A DNA stretch of 64,000 bases from Paroedura picta (GCF_049243985.1 NC_135375.1:21762490-21826489), one strand, 5' to 3'. Numbered from the stretch's first letter, positions 43,395 to 54,518 are shown. Notes: generated from the letters alone by a model not told the origin. A program made the numbers and translations.

Positions 43395-43725
43395 ATTGGA
43401 GGAGGGCTGTAGCTCGGGTTTTGGGTTAAATCCCTGAAATCTCCCCTTAAAAGGACCAGGCAGTAGGCAGTTTTAAAGACCTCTATTGCAGACCCTGGAG
43501 AGTTGGCTGCCAGTCAGGGGTGGGCAAACTGTGGCCCTCCAGATGTCCGTGGACTACAATTCCCATGAGCCCCTGCCAGCAGATGCTGGCAGGGGCTCAT
43601 GGGAATTGTAGTCCACAGACATCTGGAGGGCCACAGTTTGCCCACCCCTGGAGTAAATAATACTGACCTGGATGGATGAATGGCCTGATTCAGTGTAGGG
43701 CAGCTCCACATATGTCCATGCATGC
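43395..43725 (+). repeat. tRNA-Ala SINE interrupted by hAT-A
   Basis: gggctgtagctcgggttttg to ctggagagttggctgccagt, then hAT-A (43515-43650), then gagtaaataatactgacctg to cctgattcagtgtagggcag. The two halves are colinear with the SINE consensus. Confidence 0.8.
43515..43650. mobile_element. hAT-A inside the tRNA-Ala SINE, no clear duplication
   Basis: caggggtgggcaaactgtgg ... ccacagtttgcccacccctg, 136 bp, arms nearly perfect. Flanking 8-mers ctgccagt and gagtaaat do not match, unlike the other young copies. Confidence 0.9.
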
Positions 43726-44636
43726 CCCAGTTTCCTACATCTTTTCCAGGGGGGATTAACAGGATGACCTGAAAACACATCCAACATTCTCCTATGGTTG
43801 AACATTGCAGACGACGTTGGATGGCACAGAGCAAGCTGTCTTTCAGAGAAGTCAGTTTCCCCAGGACTTGTCTTCTGTTTGAGGAAGTTCTGATAAGAGC
43901 TGAATTGTCTGATAAGAGCCTTGGGCAATTACCCAGAACTGCTCTGAAAACATGCATTTATCTGCTCATTGAGCAGTGTGCTTAATTTTTGGAATGATGG
44001 GAACCACTTATTCAAACACGTACCTCAGGTCATCCTAGGTCAGGCAAATGTCCCTGTTTCTTCCCCTCAAGGGTTAATGTGTGGAGTCACTAACTCCATC
44101 TTGCAGGTGTTCCTAGTCGGGCCACTCAGCCAGCAGACCTCTCATCTTCTTCAAGGCCAAAGCAGGGAGGAAGCTAATTGGCTCATCCCGAGAGCTTGTG
44201 AGCCACACCCTGGGAGGGGGAGGATCAGGAGGAGTGAGGTAATTTTCTAGAGAGTTCTAGCCAGGACCTATCCTGATTGGTTGGTGATCATCATTACCTG
44301 ATTCAGGTGGTGGGCCAAAACTATAATTGGCCTAAGGGGTAGAAGCAAGAGAGCTTAGCTTGGATTTCAAAGGGACTAAAGGCTGGCATATTTGACCTGC
44401 TGAGGTGCAAATGGACAGTGTCCTGGAAAATGCTTGAGCTGGGGCCTGGGGTTCCATAACAGTAAGACTGTGTCACCTAATATAATTCATATATATATTT
44501 TATTAAGCCTATAGGCTTATTTACTATATACTGGGTGCCCACTGGGTTCATATTTGGACTCTTTGACAACCAGCTTGTAGGAGGCCTATGGTAATGTGGG
44601 AAACATGTGCAAGTTGGATTGCTGTTTAAATGCTGT
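43726..44636. other. No recognisable feature
   Basis: About 0.9 kb of unique-looking sequence. No exon recognised. Confidence 0.4.
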
Positions 44637-44862
44637 GTTGCATGTAGGGATGCCAGTCTCCCAGAGTCCGGGGAAACACCCTCCCCATTTTACAGGCAGC
44701 AGAGATCACTTCCCTTGGAGAAAATGGCTGCTTTGGAGGGTGGACTGCGTAGTATTACACTCCACTGAGGCCCCTTCCTGCCCCAAATCCTGCCCACTCC
44801 CATCACCACCACCAAAGTCTCCAGGTATCTCCCAACCCGGAGCTGGCAACCCTAGTTGCAAT
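44637..44862 (+). mobile_element. hAT-B element with 8-bp duplication
   Basis: Element 44645-44854 (210 bp): tagggatgccag ... ctggcaaccctag. The flanks gttgcatg (44637-44644) and gttgcaat (44855-44862) match at 7 of 8. This is one of the two copies that place the family in hAT. Confidence 0.9.
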
Positions 44863-45046
44863 ACCATAATTTGTCTCTCAATATTGCATGGTTGTTGTTG
44901 CCCTACTCCTAAAGGTGCTTTCTTGAGAATAAGCCCCATTTGATAAACTGGGATTTAATTCTGTGTAAATCTTGCTTAAGGGTCATTCTGTTGCTGTAGA
45001 ATGAAGATTTGTTTTGCCCCTACTTTTGCTTTCATACACAGCTGCC

Positions 45047-45252
45047 AGGGGGGGTTGTCAGTTTGGGAAATTCTTGGAGATTTGGGAGGCAGAGCCCAAG
45101 GAGGGCAGAATTTGGGGGAAGAAGCTCAGCAGGTATTTGATGCCATACAGTCTACTCTCTGAAGCTGCCAATGTTTCCATGGAAACTGATCTGGGTAGTT
45201 TGATGAGCAGTTGCAATTCTGGGGGAACACCACCTGGAGGTTGGCAACCTTA
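45047..45252 (-). mobile_element. hAT-B element
   Basis: Reverse orientation: ggggggttgtcagtttggga ... cctggaggttggcaacctta. Interior gaagctgccaatgtttcc matches the family. No duplication found. Confidence 0.8.
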
Positions 45253-46787
45253 AGTGATACACTGTTCCATCTTTGCTTTCTGATTCTTTGTTGACTGATG
45301 TAAACCATGAAAAGGAGATTGAAACAAGCCCCTGTGGTGTATAATTTACCCATGTGTGTTCTGTCTATTTCGCTTGAGTAGGGCTAGCTGACTTTAAAGG
45401 TCCCCAGTCTGTACATGCCACCTGCATTTCATGAAAATACAAACTGAAATAAAAAATAATCCCTTTCATCATTTAATGAGTACAAACCCTAACAGTTTCT
45501 TGGTGAGCTCTACTGTAGATAAATTAAAATAGCAAAAATCGCCTCATGAAAACCACAAATATTTTATCTAGATTCAAGTCTTAAGAGGCCAACAAGATTT
45601 TAGAGGGAAAAACTTTTGAAAATCATGGTCCCAATCATATCTGGAGGGAATGTTGACTGTTTAAAAGCTTGTAGCCTGAAATAGTATTGGTCACGATAGT
45701 GCCACTGGACAACATGGCTACCCTCTGGAACAGTTTAGTTTTTTAAGGTGCACAAACCAATTTGAAACTGAGAGGAAAAATACCGGGATCTTCAAAGAAG
45801 ACTTTAGTCACAACATTATAGTCATTCAGTGGTCACCAGGTGCTGAATTGCCAATCCACACAACTCCCCAACCAGATGGGAAATTTGAGGAGGCCTTAAA
45901 TTCAAGTTCTAATTCCTACCCGTCAGCCACTAGCTGTAACAGAAGAAAGGAATCAGTAAAGAGGAGAAACCCAAAAATATATCAACAGAAGCAGTGCAAC
46001 TGGACCAACGTTCATCAAATCAAAGCAACTATGAATACAGTTGACAGGATGGGATTCGACCATGATAAATGTGAAGGAGCCTTACCATTTGGTAAGAACC
46101 CAGCATGCTTTCTAGTTCTAGTTTCCCCTCTCCCCATAGACTTCAGTTTTCTCCTTAGTATTGGGCAGCCAGCTCTACAAAAAAAAAAGTGAGCAGATGA
46201 GCTGGAAGTTTTTATCATTTTTATTTATTGCCTATATGCTTATAGACTGCCCTTCCCAACTGGGACAGATTATAACTGAACATGCTTTGTTTATTGAGTT
46301 TTGATTATGTTTCTGTGATTGAAGATATTTATTAATGTCATTTAGCAAAATTATCCCCATGTCATTTAATAATCTGACCATCCATCACCATGGGGGAGAA
46401 TGAGCCAAACAGTTCTGGGTGCTTGGTCCATGAGTGCCATACACTATATGCTTGCCATGACAGCTGTGGCCTCTCGAGCCAGACTGGTTCTCTCAAGGCT
46501 GATTCAAGGTATTTTGTTACCCTAAGGGAGGGACAACTTCATCTTCCCTCTGAACAGCACAATATGGGTAACTGGGAAGTGCCCTACAGTTTCCTGTGAT
46601 GCAATTTTACCCTCATCCCCTGGAATGAAGAAACAAGATATGTATGCATAGGCCTATTGGAGCTGTCTGCAGTCACCTTTTAAGCTCTAATAGACTCCCC
46701 CCCACACACACAAAAATGTGCAGATCATCTTCAAATTAGTATGGCACTGGGATTGACTAAGAATTGGAGAAGTACAGCTTTGGGATT
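45253..46787. other. Mostly unique DNA
   Basis: Scraps only: 45575-45735 resembles the GGTCTTAAAGGTGC-type repeat (gtgccactggacaacatgg), and 46214-46260 looks like a reversed LINE 3' end (atttattgcctatatgc). No exon recognised. Confidence 0.4.
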
Positions 46788-46926
46788 GGCTACAGCAGGG
46801 GTAATCAAACTGCGGCCCTCCAGATGTCCATGGACTACAATTCCCAGCGAATGCTGGCAGGGGCTTCTGGGAATTGCAGTCCATGGACATCTGGAGGGCC
46901 GCAGTTTGACTACCCCTGGGCTACAG
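46788..46926. mobile_element. hAT-A element with perfect 8-bp duplication
   Basis: Element 46796-46918 (123 bp; a short deletion at the hairpin tip). caggggtaatcaaactgcgg / ccgcagtttgactacccctg. ggctacag is duplicated exactly at 46788-46795 and 46919-46926. Confidence 0.95.
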
Positions 46927-47009
46927 CACTGGGATGGGCTAGTTGCCTAGCCTACGGAATGATTGCCTTGGGGTACTGTGGGGTGGAGGTGAAGCTGTCT
47001 GACTAGGAT

Positions 47010-47178
47010 GGGGGAAATTCAGGTTCAAATCCCCACTGGTACCATGGCAGCTTGCTGGGTGATCTTGGGTAAGTCACACACACTCAGCCTTGCCTACCCC
47101 ACAGGGTTGTTGTTAGGATAAACTGGAGGAGAGGCGAATGATGTAAGCCACCCTGGGTCCTATTGGGAAGAAAACCGA
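47010..47178 (+). repeat. Old MIR/CORE-like SINE
   Basis: ttcaggttcaaatccccac (B-box-like), tgggtgatcttgggtaagtc, cctaccccacagggttgttg and gatgtaagccaccctggg are the CORE and L2-like 3' domains. No (CTT)n tail; a different, older family from the 31054 type. Confidence 0.7.
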
Positions 47179-47714
47179 AGTCTAAAAGAACTGAGTCAAA
47201 TAAAATTTGAAAAATTGGTATCATTTGGGAAAGGGGTTGGTGCCAGATTTATTATTTCCCCTAGTATTAGGTATTAGACACGAAGGGCCATTTTTATACT
47301 GTCACACAGTTAAAATAGTCAAATGTCAACAGAAAGATTTGTCTTCCCCAGAAATGCTTCAAACTTCCACTGTCTCTTTAACATCTTTGCATTTGGTTCA
47401 TAGTTTATCAAATGTTTTTATAGTAACTGCAGAGATCTGCCACTAGATGGCAATATTCCCATTTCAGACATTCCAGGCAGCCATCCTGCAATACAGCTCA
47501 TATTAATTGATGTTCTCTACTTCCCATTTAGTAGTCCCATTTTTGAAACATGGCCATACAGCCTTCCAAAAGGAGGCTGGCAGAACAGGGGAGGATGCAG
47601 GAACTCAAGTTGAAAATTGTGGCCAGGGTACCAAGTGATGCTTGATGGCACCAAAAGCCTACAAAGTTTAGTTTAATGGGCAGACTGACATGATCCCAAT
47701 ATGGTGCATGACTG
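47179..47714. other. No recognisable feature
   Basis: Unique-looking sequence. Confidence 0.4.
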
Positions 47715-47790
47715 GTATGATATTTATTGTATTTATATACCACCCTCCCCTGGGGCTGTCTTCCAGTTGCTTCAAGATGCTGTCGGGCCA
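47715..47790 (-). repeat. LINE-type 3' end (reversed)
   Basis: tatttattgtatttatatac, caccctcccctggggctgtc, then agttgcttcaaga. Same type as 55644-55710. Confidence 0.55.
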
Positions 47791-47831
47791 GGGGTCGATT
47801 GTATACTGGTGTGCTGAAACCATGGGTGTAT

Positions 47832-48034
47832 ACACCTAGAGGGGGGTTGCCAGTGGTTTCTGAAATACCGGGAGGAGTCAGTCTGGGGATGGTGGGGTTT
47901 GGGGAAGGGAGGGATCTCAACAGGTCTTCCCTCCAAAACCACCACTTCCTCCATGGGAACTTATCATGTTTGCGTGGAGATCAATTGTAATAGGTCTCCA
48001 GGTACTACCTAGAGGCTGGCAACCCCACACCTAA
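47832..48034 (-). mobile_element. hAT-B element with 8-bp duplication
   Basis: Element 47840-48026 in reverse orientation: aggggggttgccag ... ggctggcaacccc. The flanks acacctag (47832-47839) and acacctaa (48027-48034) match at 7 of 8. Confidence 0.88.
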
Positions 48035-48439
48035 AGTAGAATAGCTCTGAAACAAACATTGCGTCACTCCCCAAACTGGCACATCACTATCATGTTGATG
48101 ATAGCTTCATAATTTAGTGCGTTAGTATGCGCAAAATGCTTTCTGGACTTTGCTTACGTTTATGGACCTCTTAGGCCCATAAACCTTTACTCTTCCCCAC
48201 CCCCAATAAAGCAGAAATAAAATCCTAATCCTTTAATTCATCTTTTTACTCCTGTAATCTTTTTACTCCTGTAATTCATCTTCTTCTGCAGCTCCCTTTG
48301 AAATGAGAAGAAATGTGGCCCCTTTTGACATTTCTGCCTTAGCGGAAAGCTCAGGGAAAGCAAAGTGGTACCCAATTTACTAAGGCTTTGATTCTAGATG
48401 CATAAACTTTGATTTCTAAATAAGGAACTTCATAGAATG
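48035..48439. other. No recognisable feature
   Basis: Unique-looking, with a small tandem duplication ctttttactcctgtaatNc at 48243-48275. Confidence 0.4.
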
Positions 48440-48540
48440 GGGACGGGGGGGGGGAAGAGGGAGGTGCGGGCACCAAAGCGTCTCCCTTCCCCCTGCCGCT
48501 GCCCAGTACCGGTCAGCAGCCCGGGGGTTGGGGAACACTG
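48440..48540. mobile_element. hAT-C right end fragment
   Basis: gtaccggtcagcagcccggg then ggttggggaacactg is the right end of hAT-C (compare 20010 and 59120). The left end is missing. Confidence 0.6.
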
Positions 48541-49018
48541 CTCTATAGCATTATACCCCACTGAAGTTCCTCCCTTATTCATTCATTCATTCACTCACTC
48601 ACTCGTTTATTTTCTGGACTGCAAGTCTCTGCCAGGCCAGCTCAGTTTACAATAGTAACAACAACAACAATAACAACAACAATAACAACAACAATAACAA
48701 CAACAATAACAACAACAATAACAACAACAATAACAACAACAATAACAACAACAACAATAACATTAAAACCCCAGTACATTGATAACAGATGGTGGTAGCA
48801 AACAATAACCTATTCTTTCCCACGGAGCCCCACTCTACTGCTTATCATCTGTGTGATGGTCTGGTCGATGTTGGCCTAGGGGAGTACTGATCAAAAGGAG
48901 GAAGGGAGGGACCCGATCTTACTAACCCTGGTCTCCAGCCCTTTCCCAAACCCTGCCATCCTCGGGCTCCGCTCTCCCAAATCTCCAGGTTTTTCCCAAC
49001 CCAGGGCCGGCAACTCTA
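48541..49018 (+). mobile_element. hAT-B right half, disrupted by microsatellites
   Basis: ctctatagcattatacccca at 48541-48574 and ggctccgctctcccaaatct to agggccggcaactctag at 48901-49018 are consecutive parts of hAT-B. They are separated by ~330 bp holding (TTCA)n at 48575-48608, a 12-bp AACAACAACAAT array at 48655-48765 (about nine units), and unique sequence. Confidence 0.65.
48655..48765. repeat. 12-bp (AATAACAACAAC)n microsatellite
   Basis: About nine near-perfect units with a higher-order 12-bp period rather than a simple AAC repeat. Confidence 0.93.
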
Positions 49019-49511
49019 GTCAAAGGACTTCTTTCTGTCTTGCTTGTACTTGGCATCCATTTCTCTAGGAAACCTCAAGTGTGAAGGTGATGAGAGGGAG
49101 AACACAAATCTCTGCCCATTCTCTCCCCATCATGCATGTTTTTATAGACATACATCCCGCCCCCTGCCACCAGTCATCTTTTATTCTAAACTGAAAAGTA
49201 GGGACGATTGTGCAATTGGAATAATCAGCAATCTAATCAGCATTCTCCCCCCCCCCCCCCCGATTCTGCTGACTGGATCAAATCCATCTCTGTGGGATTT
49301 CAGATTTCTGTTTTCACAATCTGTCACAGACCACAGACAATGGGGGGACATTTTTCTAAGGAACCATCATCACATTCTTTGATGATCCCACAATGCTGGG
49401 ATTGTGCTAAAATGCTTTCCTGAAGCTACTTGAAGATTCCTGGCTTTTGGGAGAACAGAGCAGCATTGGCCATGGTAAACCTTAAATTTTGAGCTTAAGG
49501 GTACGTGTCAC
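49019..49511. other. No recognisable feature
   Basis: Unique-looking, with a C-run at 49246-49261. Confidence 0.4.
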
Positions 49512-49865
49512 GAATCATAGAGTTGGAAGGGGCCACACAGGCCATCGAGTCCAACCCCCTGCTCAACGCAGGATCAGCCCAGAGCATCCTAAAGCATCCA
49601 AGAAAAGTGTGTATCCAACCTTTGCTTGAAGACTGCCAGTGAGGGGGAGCTCACCACCTCCTTAGGCAGCCTATTCCACTGCTGAACTACTCTGACTGAG
49701 AAATTTTTTTTCCTGATACCTAGCCTATATTGTTGTGTCCTTTGTAACCTCCTACCTCTATATCCTCTTAACCTTGTCATTGAAGGGAAGGCATCTCCCC
49801 CACACTGTGGGATTACAAAAACACACTCATATGGGGAAAATATTCTAAGCCCCAAATGGAGCTCC
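49512..49865 (-). repeat. CR1 LINE 3' end with readable C-terminal frame
   Basis: Reversed CR1: cgaatcatagagttggaagg to gtccaaccccctgctcaacg, then upstream text. The minus-strand frame reads FSVRVVQQWNRLPKEVVSS followed by PSLAVFKQRLDTH, the C-terminal motif of CR1-clade ORFs, with RTQQYRLGIRKKNF upstream. Young subfamily. Confidence 0.88.
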
Positions 49866-51910
49866 TTCAGCAGCCCCAAGTCTAGAAATCCAGTTGGATT
49901 TGGAAATAAATTTGTTTGCGCTTCATGGGGCTTGTTTATCAGTTAGAATTTTAGAGATGCTAAAAAGGACACATCAGAGCCCCAGATTATATTCTGAGGA
50001 GTCCCTGAAATATTGGGTTGTTAAAGATTCTCCCAAAGAACAATGATCAGTTGTTGTTTTTCAGGTGGCTGGAGCTGTTTGAACCCTTGGATCTTCTGAA
50101 ACTTCTATTTGGTGAGAAGATCTGGTAAGAAACTGATGCTCAGAACATATGAATGGCAACACATCATTGGCATGTCAAGTTCAAAGTTATATTTTTGCCT
50201 GTCCCTTGAACCTTCTTGCAATCTAATCCCTAGAGGTGAGATTGAGAAGCTGCTGAGGCTACATACCAATTGTAGATACATGGCCCTGTCTCCATTCCTC
50301 AGGAGTCAATACCTGAATTCCCTCTAGCCTTGGTGGTTATGGATTTACAACCAGGGCTGTCACTTTTCATTACATCTACCTCTTAGTTTCCTGAAATGCC
50401 TCACTGGGCAAGGCTATGAATCGAATTCTTCCACCGCTTTGAATGACACTAGACCTGTTAATGCAGATGTTATTTTTACTTGCTGCTTGTACATCAGGCA
50501 GCGTTAACTTCTCCCAAACAAAAACAAATTCTCATTCTTTACAGGGAAGTTTGCAAACAGGACACTTTCAGCATTATCCTAAGCAGAGTTAAACCCTGCT
50601 TAGTCCGCTGAGGTCAATGGACTCCCAAGGGTTTAACTTTTCTTAGGCGACACTGTTTTTTTCTGAATTCCTTAGCTGTCTGATTATCACAAGTGGTGTT
50701 GGTGCAGGGAGAGATATTAAGAAAATCCCAAGGAACTGACTTTCTGGTTTCTAAGAGCTGCTTCTGAAATGCATCTCCGAAACACCCAGGGGTTTGAATT
50801 GCCTGTCCTCATTTTCAAAGCAGGTCTGATGTACTAAGAATTCTGCATTGTTCCATTAATTATTCCAAGTTTTATATAGATAAATGTCTCCCAATGAGCT
50901 TCTATGGCAGAACATGGATATGAACCTGGGTCTTCAAGATCCTGGCCAAGCACTGTAGCACCTAAGTACACACCTGTCTCTCATGTATTGCTCCAGAGAT
51001 CTAGCACCTATTTCACTTGGATTTGACAGAGTGGGGTGCAGTGCTTTATTTGCTGTGGCACCCATTTCCTAGAACTTCCTGCTTATTATATAGTTTTTTG
51101 CCAGCAGATTAAACTGTTTTTGTCTTGAAAAGGTCTTTTGCTTGTTTTGTTGTTGGTTGTACAACAGTGTTTTGTTTTTAATTGGCACGTGGTCATAGCT
51201 GGTTGTAGTTTTACACAGGGTTTTTTAGAAACTGGATGTCCCTTCAAGTGCATTATGGTTGGCAGGGGATCTAAAAAGTTCTGTAAGTAATAGACAAGAC
51301 ATTCCCAGGGGTGCGCACTGGGCGTTGCTAAGACATCGGTCTTTTGTGCCTCGGCAGAACCGCAAAGGTCACCACGAGCCAAAATGCAAAGTGCCAGGGA
51401 AGTGTGGCTGGTTTGATGTGGACTTTGAAGTTCGGGACACAGAGTGTGGCTCTGATGGACTCGAGGCCACCAGAGGCATGAGTGAGAGTTGTAACCTTTT
51501 GGAACTTTTTGCTAGTTCACACCAGCAACATAATGCAATTGTCAGAGAACAATATTGGATTTCCTTTGGCTCCCTCCGCTCACTTAACGAGAAGCAAAGG
51601 CCAGTGGTCTCATTACTGCATCTTTTGTTGTGCTTCCAGGCCCCGTCTGTTTTGCAGAAAGAAAAATGTGGCCATTTAAAGGGAAGAGGCGGTGGGAGGG
51701 GAAGGCAGAGTCTTGTTAACCTTTACATGCTTGGAGACTCAAGCATTCCTTTCGGGAGACCGGCCTTGAGCAGCTAGAGGCAGCTTGCCCCTTGGCTATG
51801 AACAGGCAACCTTCAAGACAAGGCCCCTCCGCAGAAGGACTTGTAGAATTACAGCAAGCAATCCCCAACAGCACTGGCAGCATTGTCCAAGCAAGTCAAT
51901 GGGCCAGATG
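49866..51910. other. Repeat-poor tract
   Basis: About 2 kb without a recognisable repeat. Open frames (51259-51777 is the longest) show no known domain, and no splice-site-bounded exon stands out. Confidence 0.45.
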
Positions 51911-52230
51911 TAGGGTGGCCAACCTCCAACCTCCAGATCTCCTGGGACTACAACTGATCGGTTGACTTAGAGCAGGGATGCCAAATTGTGGCTCTCCATA
52001 TGTTCCTGGACTACAGTTTCCATGAGCCTCTGCCAACATGGCTAGTTAACAGGGGCTCATTGGGAATTGTAGTCCATGTACATCTGGAGAGCCACCGTCT
52101 GGCCATCTCTGAATGGCCATTTTGGAAGGTGGACTCAATGGCATTATACCCCACTGAGGTCCCTCCCCCCAAACTCTGCCCTCTTCAGGCTCCCTCCCCC
52201 TCAATTCTCCTGGTATTTCTTATGTCACTA
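51911..52230 (+). mobile_element. hAT-B interrupted by a hAT-A relic
   Basis: tagggtggccaacctccaac, gggactacaactgatcggtt on the left; atggccattttggaaggtgg, gcattataccccactgaggt, ctcctggtatttct on the right. The terminal GGCAACCCTA is lost. Confidence 0.72.
51973..52111. mobile_element. hAT-A relic nested in hAT-B
   Basis: cagggatgccaaattgtggc ... gccaccgtctggccatctctg, ~139 bp, the same longer variant as 3178. Arms are diverged and no duplication is visible. Confidence 0.7.
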
Positions 52231-52412
52231 TGCATGCAGTTCTCGCCTCTGCAAATTCTTTTGTTGTGCTGTATGCTAATTTGCTGCTATGGACAGGTCT
52301 TATGAACTGCCTGAATGCAATCTTAGCTATCATTATTTCTCAGTTACTAATGTAACTTGACTTTAATTAGCTTTTCCTGGCAACAGCCTCTGGACCCTCC
52401 CCCTATAAGTAA

Positions 52413-52510
52413 TGGGTGGTGAACTCTGTTTCAGTGTTATCTGAAGAAGTGTGCATGCACGTGAAAGCTTATACCCAGAACTGAAACTTTATTGGTCTTA
52501 AAGGTAGAGA
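52413..52510 (+). repeat. GGTCTTAAAGGTGC-type repeat, 5' part with hammerhead-like words
   Basis: gaactctgtttcagtgttat, ctgaagaagtgtgcatgcac, gtgaaagcttatacccagaa, ctttattggtcttaaaggta. CTGAAGA (52441-52447), a GTGCATGCAC palindrome and GAAA (52463-52466) are in hammerhead-ribozyme order, but the outer stems are not clear. Confidence 0.5.
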
Positions 52511-52705
52511 AAGAAACAAATGGTTTGCGTGTTTCGCATTCAGCTTTATCAGGAGGAAATTACTGAAATAATATAGAACATATTAAATACCTCATTCTTT
52601 TAAAATACAGGACAATTTCACAGAGCTTGTACAAAGTTGTAATTTGTTGTTGAAAACACTAAACCAGCATGAACATATACCATACTATCACAAGTCATAT
52701 CCAGA

Positions 52706-52775
52706 GAGCAATTAATATGAACCACCCTGAGCCTTAGGGAGGGCGGGGTACAAATGTAGTAATAAAATAAATTAA
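52706..52775 (+). repeat. LINE-type 3' end
   Basis: gaaccaccctgagccttagg, gagggcggggtacaaatg, then aataaaataaattaaaac. Confidence 0.65.
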
Positions 52776-52836
52776 AACATATACATAGTACGTAGACTCA
52801 AAAGAATCTCTGTTTAGAGTATTAGCTAAATAGGTG

Positions 52837-53285
52837 TTAGAAAATCATCCCAACCAGCTTGGTGTAGTGGTTAGGAGTGCGGACTTCTAATCTGGCAAGC
52901 CGGGTTTGAATCTGTGCTCCCCCACATGCAGCCAGCTGGATGACATTGGGCTCGCCACAGCACTGATAAAGCTGTTCTGACTGAGCAGTAATGTCAGGGG
53001 CCTCTCAGCCTCACCCACCCCACAGGGTGTCTGTTGTGTGGAGAGGAAAGGGAAGGCGACTGTAAGCCACTTTGAGAACTCCTTCAGGTAGGGAAAAGTG
53101 GCATATAAGAACCAACTCTTCTTCTTCTTCAGTAATATCAGGGCTCTCTCAGCCTCACCCACCTCACAGGGTGTCTGTTGTGGGGAGAGGAATGGGGAGG
53201 CAACTGTAAGCCGCTTTGAGCCTCCTTCGGGTAGAGAAAAGCGGCATATAAGAACCAACTCCTCTTTTTTAGATGCTTTTCCCAA
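52837..53285 (+). repeat. Dimeric (1.5-unit) CORE-like SINE
   Basis: Full unit 52854-53128 with (CTT)4, then a 3'-half unit starting agtaatatcagggct and ending at about 53268. The flanking 17-mers (52837-52853 and 53269-53285; ttagaNNN...cccaa) match at 12 of 17 and bracket the whole dimer, so it probably inserted as one unit. The junction is the same as in the 40068 copy. Confidence 0.9.
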
Positions 53286-54058
53286 TTCCCTTCTATGTGA
53301 CACTGGAAAAGGTACCCCTGCTGCACCTGGAGATTGACAGCCTGATGCATTAGCCTACCTATTCTGGCAAGAACAACTTGTAACTTTTGGGCTGCTGACA
53401 CACCATCTTTCTGTCTTGTCTTCAAGTGTGTGCAAGCAAAACATTTCTCTTTACCCCACCCATCTAGAGCAGACTGGATATCTATCACTGAAATGTATAT
53501 ATGCAAAGTCTGAATCCCCACCATCAATCTACACAAGAGTTGACCAACTTGTATAAGCAAAGCATGCCTCTGCTCCCTGTAGAGCCATGGGCAGGCTGTT
53601 TTTACAGGTCACAAGGCTGGGAAAAGCCCCAACAGTTACCCTTCAGTGTGCCCTGCCTGACTGCCAGCAGATACAAGCAAAATGTTTCCCCTGTTGTCAG
53701 AAATGCAGGCCCAGATGAGAAAGCAACTCAGACAGCCAGGACCCATGGCTATACAGAGTATAGGACTCGGCTACCACACTGACTACCAGTGAATCTCATT
53801 CAGTTTTAAATGAGACTTCACCCTTACTCCATCTGAAAAGGACTGCACCCTGAAAATTAAAATTCCTAGGCCCATTGCAGCATTTGAATGCATTTCCTGA
53901 GGCAAAAGATCATGACCACACACTCTCCATTCTCACTACGTGTCCTATGCTAGTTCTCCTGAGAACATCATGCTTTTACATACAACGTTGTGGTTTTAGA
54001 GCAATGTGTGTAGGAGTAAATTGTTGGAACCCAGTATTCTCTATCAGGTTCTGTCATA
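53286..54058. other. No recognisable feature
   Basis: Unique-looking sequence. Confidence 0.4.
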
Positions 54059-54518
54059 TAGGGTTGCCAGGTCCCCCCAACCACCAGCAGATGATGGGAG
54101 CCTGTTCCAACATTGGATCAGCTTATATGAAGTGTGCGAAGTGTATGCACAGAAGCATTATCCCCATGGCTACAAACCATTGGAAAGCAGCTTTCCTTAT
54201 GTGCCCAGCAGCTACATAAATACAGTGCAGAGATCTGTGATGGGGTTTGCCTGCTCTGGGCTGGGAAATACCTGGATATTTCAGGGGTGGAGCCTGGGCA
54301 AGCCGGGATTTGGCTGTATAAAATTTCATAGAGTCTACCCTCCACAGCAGCCATTTTCTCCAGAATATAATTCCTTGGCAGCCATTTTCTCCAGTATATA
54401 ATTGCATACAGTCTACCTCCCAAGCAGCCATTTTTTCCAGGTGAATTTATCTTGCTCACCTGGAGACCAACTGTACTATGAGAGATTGTTAGGTGCTACC
54501 TGGAGGTTGGCAGCCCCA
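54059..54518 (-). mobile_element. hAT-B element enlarged by internal triplication
   Basis: tagggttgccaggtcc ... ctggaggttggcagcccca, reverse orientation, about 460 bp instead of ~200. A segment around gcagccattttctccag occurs three times (54346-54440). The left part (54085-54235) is extra sequence not seen in other copies, possibly a further insertion. Confidence 0.72.

Noticed and set aside
51259-51777. 172-codon open frame with Cys/His-rich start
   Set aside because: No recognisable domain, no Kozak or splice context, and composition like neighbouring non-coding DNA.
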